The notes below the pieces were generated by a model, which saw nothing but the letters and a program-made list of their open reading frames with translations, was not told where the DNA came from and made no database searches. From the NCBI GenBank assembly GCA_030447275.1, contig JAUJPF010000042.1:1-34823 (forward strand): a stretch of DNA of 34,823 nt, given 5' to 3'. This DNA comes from Solirubrobacteraceae bacterium (lineage in GTDB: Bacteria > Actinomycetota > Thermoleophilia > Solirubrobacterales > Solirubrobacteraceae). This document shows positions 9,804 through 17,760 of the stretch, in pieces. Made by a program: the position numbers and the translations under genes. Position 1 is the stretch's first letter. Every line of letters starts with the position of its first letter.

Positions 9804-9840
9804 CGGCCGCGGCGCCCGGTCGACCCGGACGCCGCGGCCG
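9804..9840 (-). terminator. Long GC hairpin after the RTX gene
   Basis: CGGCCGCGGCG (9804-9814) pairs perfectly with CGCCGCGGCCG (9830-9840), an 11-bp stem with a 15-nt loop, starting 7 bp after the stop of the minus-strand RTX gene. On that strand it is followed by GTTTCTGT, a weak U-rich tail. Confidence 0.6.
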
Positions 9841-9847
9841 GCCGTCT

Positions 9848-11330
9848 CTAGCGGCGCAGCGTGAACGTCGTCGTGGCCGTCCCGCCACGAGGCGGAGGCG
9901 GACGCTGGCCCTGCGGGCGAGGCTGCGCTTCGCCGCCTTCGTGAAGCGGAGCTTCGTGCTCGAAGCCGGGGCGGCCCGTGCCGCTCGCCACGGTTCGCGA
10001 TCCCCGCAGCGCGCGGACCCGGACCGGGGAGGCGGAAGCTGGGCCGTCGAAGCGGACCGTGAGCCCGCGACGCAACGCGGCGCGCAGCCGCGGCCTTGAT
10101 CACCACGAGCTTCGCGGTGGGGCCACCGGCGGTGCCGTTCGATCCGCCCTGGCCGCCGTTCGGGCGCGGTGCGTCGGCGCGTGCCTTCCCCGGGCGCTCG
10201 ACGGTCTCGCAGTCGGGCGCGACGGTGTCGGCGGCGTCGGCGACCACGCGGTCGGTCCCCGCGCCGCAGCTGATCGAGTCGGCCTCGCCGTCGCGGGCCT
10301 CCACGACGTCATTGCCGTGCGGGTGCTTGCACCACATGGGCCCGCAGTCGCCGCCCGCGAGGTCGGCCGAGATGCGGTCGCGGCCGGGGCCCCCCGTGAG
10401 CTCGTCGTCGCCGAAGCCGCCGTCGAGGACGTCCGCGCCCGCGCCGCCGTCGATCGTGTCGTTGCCGTCGCCGCCGCGCAGCTCGTCGTCGCCGCCGCGG
10501 CCGACCAGCTCGCCCGGCTCGCCGACCTGGTGGAGCTTGACGTACTCCGCCGCGGCCGAGCCCACGACGCGGCCGCCCTTGCTCAGGATCACCCGCTCGA
10601 CCCCGCGCAGGTCGTCGCCCTCGCCTGGACGCCCGTCGTCGGCGCCGCCGCCGAGGGTGATGGACACCGGCGGCTCGGGGTCGCCGAGCAGGCGGGTGGA
10701 GTAGTCACTCTCGATCCGGTCGACGCCCGGGCCACCGTCGACCACGTCGGGCGACGCGGCCTCGTAGCCGTCGGGATGGAGCAGGTCGTCGCCGCTCCCG
10801 GCGTCGAGCCGGTCGGCGCCCGAGTAGCCGTCGAGCGTGTCGTTGCCGTCGCCGCCGAAGAGCTGATCGTCGTTGCCGTAGCCCTTGAGCGTGTCGTTGC
10901 CGGCCTCGCCGTGCAGCGTGCTCCGTTCCTCGCCGCCATCGATCTGATCGTCACCCGGGCCGCCGAAGACGGTCACGGGCTCCTCGACGCCGCTGGACAC
11001 CGTGAGGCTGTCGTTGCCCTCCCCCAGCTCGACACGCACGCCGTAGGGGGCAGGGCAGATGATGTACGTGTCACTGGTCGAGTTGTTGTAGCAGTACTCC
11101 GAGTACTCGGTGAACCGCTCCACGGCGGAGTAGAGGCTCACGGACTCGTCCACGGGCCCGTCCTGGATCCCGAGGCGATTGGCTTCGCCCGGCTCGGCGC
11201 GCACGACGAGGATCTCGGCGCCCTCCGGCCCCTCGTAGACGGCGGTCCACGCGGAGGCGGCGGGGGGGGCGATGGCGGCCGACGCGGCGAGCGCCACGAC
11301 GGCGGCGGACAGACGGCGGATGATGCGCAT
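9848..11330 (-). CDS. Secreted RTX / haemolysin-type calcium-binding repeat protein
   Basis: ATG at 11330 has an AGGAG ten bases upstream and starts RIIRRLSAAVVALAASAAIA, a Sec signal peptide ending near ASA-W. About 100 residues of unknown fold, with one Cys pair, are followed by many calcium-binding nonapeptides, for example GGPGDDQIDGG, GGDGNDTLDG and GGAGADVLDGGFGDDELTGG. A 'DCETVERPG' segment and a Gly/Ala linker come next. Near 10085 the frame changes; the tail then reads RRGLTVRFDGPASASPVRVR and, after another shift, ends TTTFTLRR with TAG at 9848. The uncorrected frame runs to 9534 as Arg-rich nonsense. The protein probably binds calcium at the cell surface. It starts 23 bp after the FAD-oxidase stop, so the two are likely co-transcribed. 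Confidence 0.8.
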
Positions 11331-11353
11331 GACGATGGTCTCCTGTTCTGGGT

Positions 11354-12733
11354 TCAGGCGGCGCGGTAGCCGCAGTGCATGAGGCCGTCGGGATCCGCCG
11401 CCGCGCGCAGGCGCGACAGCCGGTCCTCGTCGGCAGGGGAGAAGGCGTCGCGGGAGGCGACGGGGCCGCCCGCGAAGTTCAGGTAGCGGCGCTCGGAGCT
11501 GTACGGCGCGAGCGCGGCGCGCAGGGCGGCGCTGCGCTCCATGATCGCTCCGGCCGCCTCAGGGCCGGCCGGGATGCCGACGGTGTGCAGCGCGTAGGCC
11601 GCGTCCAGCGTCGCCAGGGCACCGGCGTCCTCGGTCCGCCGGCCGAGGGCGCCGCCGAGGTGGCGCAGCTCGACGTTGACGAGCGGCGAGCCCGTTCCGG
11701 GCCCCGCGACGGAGAGCAGGGCGTCGAGGGCCTCCCCGGGGAGGACGTCGAGCAGGGCGTGGTCGGTGAGGCCGGGCGTCGGGCCCTCGGGGTCGCCGTG
11801 CAGCCGCAGGAGCCCTTCGATCGGCATCGGGCCGACGACGTCGAGCGTGGGACGGAGCGCGCGCAGCCCTGCCACGAGCTGGGAGCCGGCGGGCTCGTCG
11901 CCCAGGAACGCCAGCTGGACGTTGACCCACGCCCGGCCGCGCAGCGGCTCAGGCACCTCCGGAAAGGGCGGGAGCTGGAGCAGGCGGGCCATCGAGGTGA
12001 GCCCGTCCGGCGCGTCGGCGGTCAGCGCGCGCCAGGTCTCGAGCACCTCGGCGCTCTGCTCCCAGGGCCAGAACATCGCGCCCGCGTAGAGCTCGGCGAC
12101 CGGCTCGAGCCGGAACTCGACGGCGGTGACCACGCCGAACTGCCCGCTGCCGCCGCGCAGCGCCCAGAAGAGCTCGGTCTCGTGCTCGGCGTCGGCGCGG
12201 CGGACCGCGCCGTCCGGAGTGACGAGCTCGATCGCAGTGACGTGGTTGCAGGCCAGGCCGTGGCGGCGGGCGAGGTAGCCGATGCCGCCGCCGAGGGTGT
12301 AGCCCACGACGCCCACGTCGGGCGAGGAGCCGGCCAGCGGCGCGAGCCCGTGGGCGGCAGCGGCCGGGACGACGTCCTGCCAGAGCGCGCCGGCGTTCGC
12401 CCGGGCGATCCGGGCGACCGGATCGATCTCCACGCCGGTCAGGGCCGAGGTGCGCAGCAGCAGCGTCCCGGAGAGGTCGCCGAGGCACTGGGCCGCGTGC
12501 CCCGTCCCCTGGACCGCGACGCGCAGGCCGGCCGCCCGCGCCGCGAGCAGCGCACGAGAGACGTCCTGCGCGCCGGCGGGCTCGACGACCGCCGCCGGGC
12601 GCTGGTCGACGGAGGCGTTCCAGGGGGCGCGGAGCTCGTCGTAGCGAGGGTCGCCCGGGCCAGCGACGGTCCCGGTGCAGGCGGCGCGCAGGTCGGAGAG
12701 GTCGAGGGTGGGTGCGGGCGGTGCGACGGTCAT
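11354..12733 (-). CDS. FAD-linked oxidase, berberine-bridge-enzyme / PCMH-type family
   Basis: ATG at 12733 (MTVAPPAPTLDL) is chosen because AAAGGAG lies six bases upstream; 459 residues result. The PCMH-type FAD domain shows RPAAVVEPAGAQDVSRAL, GTGHAAQCLGDLSGTLLLRT (His for covalent FAD), VGVVGYTLGGGIGYLARRHG and LFWALRGGSGQFGVVTAVEF. The C-terminal substrate domain ends YSSERRYLNFAGG...GLMHCGYRAA, the BBE-type closure. The Cys that gives bicovalent FAD in BBE enzymes appears to be replaced (GSSPDVG), so only the His link is expected. It has no signal peptide. The substrate is unknown; such enzymes oxidise alcohols, sugars or secondary metabolites. It is divergent from the regulator at 12849 and upstream of the RTX gene, so all three may share control. 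Confidence 0.85.
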   Translation of the reverse strand: MTVAPPAPTLDLSDLRAACTGTVAGPGDPRYDELRAPWNASVDQRPAAVVEPAGAQDVSRALLAARAAGLRVAVQGTGHAAQCLGDLSGTLLLRTSALTGVEIDPVARIARANAGALWQDVVPAAAAHGLAPLAGSSPDVGVVGYTLGGGIGYLARRHGLACNHVTAIELVTPDGAVRRADAEHETELFWALRGGSGQFGVVTAVEFRLEPVAELYAGAMFWPWEQSAEVLETWRALTADAPDGLTSMARLLQLPPFPEVPEPLRGRAWVNVQLAFLGDEPAGSQLVAGLRALRPTLDVVGPMPIEGLLRLHGDPEGPTPGLTDHALLDVLPGEALDALLSVAGPGTGSPLVNVELRHLGGALGRRTEDAGALATLDAAYALHTVGIPAGPEAAGAIMERSAALRAALAPYSSERRYLNFAGGPVASRDAFSPADEDRLSRLRAAADPDGLMHCGYRAA

Positions 12734-12759
12734 GCGGGCTCCTTTCGGATCGGGGTGGC

Positions 12760-12783
12760 GCAACCGTCGCCCGCGGCGGTTGC
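12760..12783. promoter_or_regulatory. Inverted repeat GCAACCG-N10-CGGTTGC in the divergent gap
   Basis: A perfect 7-bp inverted repeat whose half sites are 17 bp apart (start to start) lies 27 bp upstream of the FAD-oxidase ATG, between that gene and the SARP-type regulator. It is placed like an operator covering the oxidase promoter. Function is inferred. Confidence 0.35.
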
Positions 12784-12802
12784 CCGGGTCTTGTCAAACG
12801 GC

Positions 12803-12820
12803 GGCAAGGTCGTGGCAAGG
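12803..12820 (+). promoter_or_regulatory. Direct heptamer repeat with 11-bp period, candidate SARP operator
   Basis: GGCAAGG occurs at 12803-12809 and again at 12814-12820, exactly 11 bp apart. SARP-family regulators bind heptameric direct repeats with one-helical-turn (11 bp) spacing near the -10 element. A TACGGT -10-like hexamer follows at 12835, with the regulator's own ATG at 12849. Autoregulation is therefore plausible. Confidence 0.4.
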
Positions 12821-12848
12821 ACGCCCGCTTGGGCTACGGTCCCGCACG

Positions 12849-15800
12849 ATGAGCGACGCCACCCGGATCGAGCTGTGCGGCCGGCTGCGCGTCCAGTGGC
12901 GCGGCGAGCCGATCGAGGACGGGCTGCGCGGCAGGCAGGGCCGGCTGCTGTTCGCCTACCTCGTCCTCAACCGCGCCCGCCCGCTGCGGCGCGACGAGCT
13001 CGTCAACGCGGTGTGGTTCGAGGAGGCCCCGCCGGGCGTCGAGGCCCACCTCGCGCCGCTGCTGTCGCGCCTGCGGCGCCTCGTGGGCCCTGACGCCCTC
13101 GAAGGCCGCGGCGACCTGACCTTCTCCCTGCCCGAGGGCGCCTACGTCGACCTCGAGGCGGCCCACCACGACTACGCGCGCGCTCGCGAGCATCTCGCCG
13201 CCGAGCGGTGGGGCGAGGCGGCCGAGGCGGCGGGCGCCGCACTCGAGGTGGCGGGCCGCGGCCTCCTGCCGGGGCTCGAGGCGCCGTGGATCGAGGAGCG
13301 TCGCTCAACGCTTGCCGACCTGCGGGCTGAGGCCTTCGAGGTCGCCGCCCGCGCCGGCCTCGGGCAGGGCGGCGGTGCGCTGGCCGGCGCGCAGGCCGCG
13401 GCCCGCGCGGCGGTCGAGGCGGCGGCGCGCCGCGCGGCGGCGCACACGAGCCTGCTCGACATCCTGCGGGCGCGCGGCAACCTCGCGGAGGCGCTGCAGG
13501 CCTACGAGGAGCTGCGCGTGCTGCTGCGGGACGAGCTCGGCACGAGGCCCGGGCCGGGCCTCGTGGCGCTCCACGCCCAGATCCTGGCCGAAGCCGACTC
13601 GGCGGCCGGCACGGCCCCGAAAGCGCCCGCCCCGGTCTCTGCCACCGCCGCCCCGGCGCCCCCGCCCGCCGACCTCGTCGAGCGCGAGCGCGAGCTGGCC
13701 GAGCTCGCGGCGGTGCTCAGCGACGACGACCCCACGGGGCGCCTGGCAGTCATCGAGGGGCCGGCGGGGGTAGGCAAGACCCGGCTGCTGTCCGAGGTCC
13801 GCCGGCGCGCGGAGGAGCGCGGCACGCTGGTCCTCGCCGGACGGGCCGGCCAGTTCGAGCAGGAGTTTCCGTTCGGGGTGATCCGCCAGCTCTTCGAGGG
13901 CCAACTCGCCGAGCCGGCGCGGCGGGAGCGCCTGCTGAGCGGGGCGGCGGTGCCCGCGGCCGCGGTCTTCGGGCTCGGCACGGCGGGGGCCGAGCACGCC
14001 GACTCCTCCTTCGCGGTGCTGCACGGCCTCTTCTGGTTCACGGTCAACCTCGCGGGGGAGCAGCCCGTCCTGCTCACGGTCGACGACCTGCACTGGTGCG
14101 ACCGTCCGTCGCTCCGGGCGATCGCCTACCTCGTCCGGCGGCTCGAGGGCCTCGAGCTTCGGATCGCCGCGACGCTGCGCACGGGGGAGGCGTCCGCCGA
14201 TCCCGTCCTGCTCGAGGAGATGCTCGGCGACCCGGCGACCGTCTCGGTGCGGCCCGGCCCGCTCAGCGTCGAGGCGGCGACCACCGTGGTCCGCGACCGC
14301 CTCGGCGCGGACGCCGATCCCGACTTCTGCGCGGCGTGCCACGCAGTCACCCATGGCAACCCGCTCCTGCTGCGCCAGCTCCTGGCCGGCCTCAAGGACG
14401 ACGGCGTCCGCCCGGACGCCGCGAACACGCCGGTCGTCCGGGAGATCGGCCCGCGCGCCGTGTCGCGCACGATCGGCCTGCGTCTCGCCCGGATGTCCGC
14501 CGACACGGTCACCGTGGCGCGCGCGATCGCGGTCCTCGGCGAAGGCGCGGAGCTGCCGGTCGTGTCGGCGTTCGCGGGGCTCGGGCTGGAGGAGACCGCC
14601 GCCGCCATGTCCGCGCTCGTCCGCGGCGAGGTCCTGCGTGACGCGCCGCCGCTCGACTTCGTCCACCCGCTGGTCCGGGACGCGGTGTACTCGCAGCTGC
14701 CGGCGGGGCAGCGCGAGCTGCACCACCTCCGCGCCGCCCGCGCGTTGGCCGACGCCCGGGCGCCCGACGACCAGGTGGCCGTCCACCTGCTCAGCGCCCC
14801 GCGCCGCGGCGACCCCTGGGTCGTGGACGCGCTGCTGGGCGCCGGCCGGCTCGCGGCCTGGGCGCGCGGCGCCACCGAGGCCGCCGTCGGCTACCTGCGG
14901 CGGGCCCTCGCCGAGCCGCCGTCCGCCGATCGCCGACCGGCGCTGCTGCTCGAGCTGGGGCGCGCGGAGCAGTCGGTGGACGCCGTCGCCGCATTCGGCC
15001 ACCTCACCGAGGCCTACGACGCGCTTCCCGATCCCGCGCAGCGCCTCGAGGCGGCGCTCGAGCGCGCGTGGACCATGTTCTTCGTCGGCGATCCCCACGA
15101 GACGGTCGCCTTCGTCATGGACGTCGCGGCCGGTCTCGGGCCGGAGTCGGCGGACGAGCGCCGGGCGCTCGAGGCGATCGAGTACGTGGTGAGGATGGTG
15201 TGGGGCGTCGGCAGCGAGGCAAACGACCGCCTGCGCCACCTGCGCGAGGAACCGATCCCCGAGTCCGGGCCGGGCGCGAAGATGCTCGCCGCCTTCGTCG
15301 GGCTGGACTGGATGATCGACACCGGCCCGCGCGAGGCGTGCCTCGCCCTCGCCGCGCAGGCGCTCGAGGGCACGACCCTCGTCAGCCGCGACAACGGCCT
15401 GTTCATCCCGGGCGCCACCCAGGTCTTCGCGTGTGCGGACCATCCCGACGCGCTGCGCGTCTGGGATCCCGCCCTCGCGCAGGCCCATCGCCGCGGCTCG
15501 CTCTCGCTCACGCTGACCGTGCACCTGTGGCGGGGGTACGCGCTGCTGAAGCGGGGCGACGTCATCGACGCGGAGCGCTCGCTCGAGGCCGGCAAGGAGG
15601 AGCTCGAGCTGTGGGGGACCGGATCGCGTGTCAACGCGTACCACATCGCGTTCGTCGCGCAGTCCAAGCTCGAGCGCGGCGACGTCGCGGCCGCGCGGGC
15701 GGCCCTCGAGGAGGCCGAGGTGGCGGGCGCAAGCGATCCAGGACGCTTCGTGGGCCTGGTCTGGACGGAGATCCTGCTGGCCGAGGGCCGCGTCGCCGGC

Positions 15801-16460
15801 GCCTTCGACGCCGTCGACGCCGTCGGCCGCAGCGCGCGCCCCGAAGTCAATCCGGCCTGGCTGCCGTGGCGCGGCCTGAAGGCCCGGTGCCTGGCGGCGC
15901 TGGGCCGTAGCGAGGAGGCGCTCCCCCTGGTCGAGGAGGAGCTGGCGCTCGCCCGGCGGTGGGGCGCGCCAGCCTCCATCGGGCGGGCCCTGCGGATGCT
16001 GGCGCTCGTCGAGCCGGAGTCCGCGATCTCTCATCTGCGCGAGGCCGCGGCGGTCCTCGAGCGCTCCTGCTCGCGCCTCGAGCGGGCCAAGGCGAACGTG
16101 GATCTCGGCGCCGCGCTGCTGGCCGAGGACGACCCCGAGGCCGCACACGGGCCGCTCGAGCACGGCGCCGGCCTCGCGGAGGTGTGCGGCGCCGACGGAC
16201 TCGCCGGCCGCGCCCGCGAGCTGCTGATGGCCGCCGGCGCCCCCGAGGAGGTCCCCCCGCTCTCCGGGGTCATCGCGCTCACCGACGACGAGCGGCGCGT
16301 CGCCTACCTGCTCTCCCAGCGGCGCGACGAGCGGACGATCGCCCAGATGCTCTACCTCACCCCGCACGAGGCGGAGGCCCGCATCGCCACCGCGCTGCGC
16401 AAGCTCGGCACGGCTGAGCCGCAGGAGCTCAGCCGCGCGCTGGCCGCCGCGCCGGCGTAG
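12849..16460 (+). CDS. Giant SARP/BTAD-AAA ATPase-TPR regulator with C-terminal LuxR-like helix-turn-helix
   Basis: 1203 residues from ATG 12849. Residues ~5-95 form an OmpR/SARP-type DNA-binding domain (RGRQGRLLFAYLVLNRARPL). Residues ~100-240 are a bacterial transcriptional activation (BTAD) domain with GNLAEALQAYEELRVLLRDE and GTRPGPGL. After an Ala/Pro linker comes a STAND/AAA module: Walker A GPAGVGKT (~304-311) and Walker B LLTVDDLHWCD (~408). A long TPR-like helical region follows. At ~1143-1200 LTDDERRVAYLLSQRRDERT and LTPHEAEARIATALRKLGTA resemble a LuxR/sigma-region-4 helix-turn-helix. It is thus a hybrid of AfsR-like SARPs and MalT-like LAL regulators. It diverges from the FAD oxidase/RTX operon, its likely target. 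The reading frame is intact throughout. Confidence 0.88.
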   Translation: MSDATRIELCGRLRVQWRGEPIEDGLRGRQGRLLFAYLVLNRARPLRRDELVNAVWFEEAPPGVEAHLAPLLSRLRRLVGPDALEGRGDLTFSLPEGAYVDLEAAHHDYARAREHLAAERWGEAAEAAGAALEVAGRGLLPGLEAPWIEERRSTLADLRAEAFEVAARAGLGQGGGALAGAQAAARAAVEAAARRAAAHTSLLDILRARGNLAEALQAYEELRVLLRDELGTRPGPGLVALHAQILAEADSAAGTAPKAPAPVSATAAPAPPPADLVERERELAELAAVLSDDDPTGRLAVIEGPAGVGKTRLLSEVRRRAEERGTLVLAGRAGQFEQEFPFGVIRQLFEGQLAEPARRERLLSGAAVPAAAVFGLGTAGAEHADSSFAVLHGLFWFTVNLAGEQPVLLTVDDLHWCDRPSLRAIAYLVRRLEGLELRIAATLRTGEASADPVLLEEMLGDPATVSVRPGPLSVEAATTVVRDRLGADADPDFCAACHAVTHGNPLLLRQLLAGLKDDGVRPDAANTPVVREIGPRAVSRTIGLRLARMSADTVTVARAIAVLGEGAELPVVSAFAGLGLEETAAAMSALVRGEVLRDAPPLDFVHPLVRDAVYSQLPAGQRELHHLRAARALADARAPDDQVAVHLLSAPRRGDPWVVDALLGAGRLAAWARGATEAAVGYLRRALAEPPSADRRPALLLELGRAEQSVDAVAAFGHLTEAYDALPDPAQRLEAALERAWTMFFVGDPHETVAFVMDVAAGLGPESADERRALEAIEYVVRMVWGVGSEANDRLRHLREEPIPESGPGAKMLAAFVGLDWMIDTGPREACLALAAQALEGTTLVSRDNGLFIPGATQVFACADHPDALRVWDPALAQAHRRGSLSLTLTVHLWRGYALLKRGDVIDAERSLEAGKEELELWGTGSRVNAYHIAFVAQSKLERGDVAAARAALEEAEVAGASDPGRFVGLVWTEILLAEGRVAGAFDAVDAVGRSARPEVNPAWLPWRGLKARCLAALGRSEEALPLVEEELALARRWGAPASIGRALRMLALVEPESAISHLREAAAVLERSCSRLERAKANVDLGAALLAEDDPEAAHGPLEHGAGLAEVCGADGLAGRARELLMAAGAPEEVPPLSGVIALTDDERRVAYLLSQRRDERTIAQMLYLTPHEAEARIATALRKLGTAEPQELSRALAAAPA

Positions 16461-16487
16461 CGCCGGCGTAGCGCCGGCGCGGCGGCC
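16442..16487 (+). terminator. 16-bp perfect stem hairpin overlapping the regulator's stop codon
   Basis: Bases 16442-16457 are exactly complementary to 16472-16487, with a 14-nt loop that begins with the TAG stop (16458-16460). The core is made of an 11-bp unit GCCGGCGTAGC repeated in tandem at 16451 and 16462, plus a partial third copy. Almost pure G/C with no T tract, it is a very stable block to transcription read-through. Confidence 0.6.
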
Positions 16488-16541
16488 GCGGCTCACGGCC
16501 CGAGCACCGGATCCGGCCCCCAGCGGCCTACGATTCGCGCG

Positions 16542-17739
16542 ATGTACGACCCCGCGCGGGAGTACGCCCGCCTGGAGCGCGCGCTCGCCGGCGTCGAGCC
16601 GCCGTTCGCGCTGATCGACCTCGACGCCCTGTGGGCCAACGCGGACGACGTCGTCCGCCGCGCCGCGGGCAAGCCGGTCCGCCTGGCCACCAAGTCGCTG
16701 CGCTGCCGGCCGCTGCAGGACGCGGCGCTCGAGCGCCCCGGCTTCCGCGGGCTGATGACCTTCACGCTGCCCGAGACGCTGTGGCTGCACGGGCTCGGCC
16801 ACCGCGACCTGCTGCTCGCCTACCCGAGCGCCGACCGCACGGCGTTCGCGGCGCTCGGGCGGCTGGAGGGCGAGGGGCGGCCGATCGTGATGGTCGACGG
16901 CGTCGAGCAGCTCGACCTGATCGCGCGCGCGGTCGGCGGGTCGCCGGCCGCGCCGATCCGGGTGTGCATCGAGTTCGACACCTCGCTCGAGCTGGGGCGC
17001 GGGCGGGCGAGCGTGCGGATCGGGACCAAGCGCTCGCCGCTGCGCACGCCCGAGGCGGTCGTGGCGCTCGCGCGGGAGGTCCTGAATGAGCCGGGCTTCG
17101 AGCTCGCGGGGCTGATGGGCTACGAGGGCCACGTCGCCGGCGTGGGCGACCGCCCGGGCAACCCGGCGATGGGCGCGGCGGTCCGGCGGATGCAGCGCGC
17201 CGCGCGGGCACAGCTCGCCGAGCGGCGCGCGGCGGTGGTCGAGGCGGTCCGCGCGGTGGCCGACGTGCCGCTGGTCAACGGCGGCGGGACGGGCTCGCTG
17301 GAGAGCACGGCGGCCGAGGACGCGGTCACCGAGGTCGCCGCGGGCTCCGGCCTCTACGCGCCCGCGCTCTTCGACCGCTACGCGAGCTTTCGCCTGCGCC
17401 CGGCCGCGATGTTCTGCCTGCCGGTCGTGCGCAAGCCGTCGGCCGGGGTGGCGACCGTCCTCGGCGGTGGCTATCTCGCCTCGGGCGCGGCGGGCGGCGA
17501 CCGGCTGCCTCCCTGCACCTGCCCTCCGGTCTCCGGCTCACCGGCTCGGAGGGCGCCGGGGAGGTGCAGACCCCGCTCACCGCCGCGGCCGGTGACCTGA
17601 AGGTCGGCGACCGGGTCTACCTGCGCCACGCGAAGGCCGGCGAGCTGTGCGAGCGCTTCGCCTCCTGCAGCTCGTGGCCGGCGACCGCGTCGTTGAGGAG
17701 ATCCCCACCTATCGCGGCGAGGGGATGGCCTTCCTGTGA
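16542..17739 (+). CDS. PLP-dependent amino acid deaminase/aldolase (alanine racemase N-terminal fold, D-threonine aldolase-like)
   Basis: The ATG at 16542 starts a protein of about 398 residues. The N-terminal TIM barrel shows FALIDLDALWANADDVVRRA and VRLATKSLRC, where the Lys after Thr is the expected PLP-binding residue. Further blocks are VCIEFDTSLELGRG, AGLMGYEGHVAGVG, VPLVNGGGTGSLEST and VAAGSGLYAPALFD, matching the D-threonine aldolase/deaminase group. Two frame changes (near 17510 and 17660) must be followed to reach the C-terminal beta domain, KVGDRVYLRHAKAGELCERF and VEEIPTYRGEGMAFL, with TGA at 17739. The substrate is probably a D-amino acid. It follows the regulator on the same strand but is separated by a strong hairpin, and converges on the GGDEF gene. 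Confidence 0.75.
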
Positions 17740-17760
17740 CGACCTGCCGTCGGCCTCAGG

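Noticed and set aside
9534..10084. Extension of the RTX protein to 9534
   Set aside because: After ~10085 the frame becomes Arg/Pro-rich nonsense, while a shifted frame gives a beta-sandwich-like tail with a stop at 9848 and a terminator behind it.
9978..11369. Plus-strand open frame opposite the RTX gene
   Set aside because: Antisense of calcium-binding repeats; no start signal or family resemblance.
13305..17132. Very long minus-strand open frame (over 1200 codons) opposite the SARP-type regulator
   Set aside because: It is the antisense of a clearly coding gene with ordered domains; composition is repetitive Arg/Leu/Gly and crosses two plus-strand genes and a terminator.
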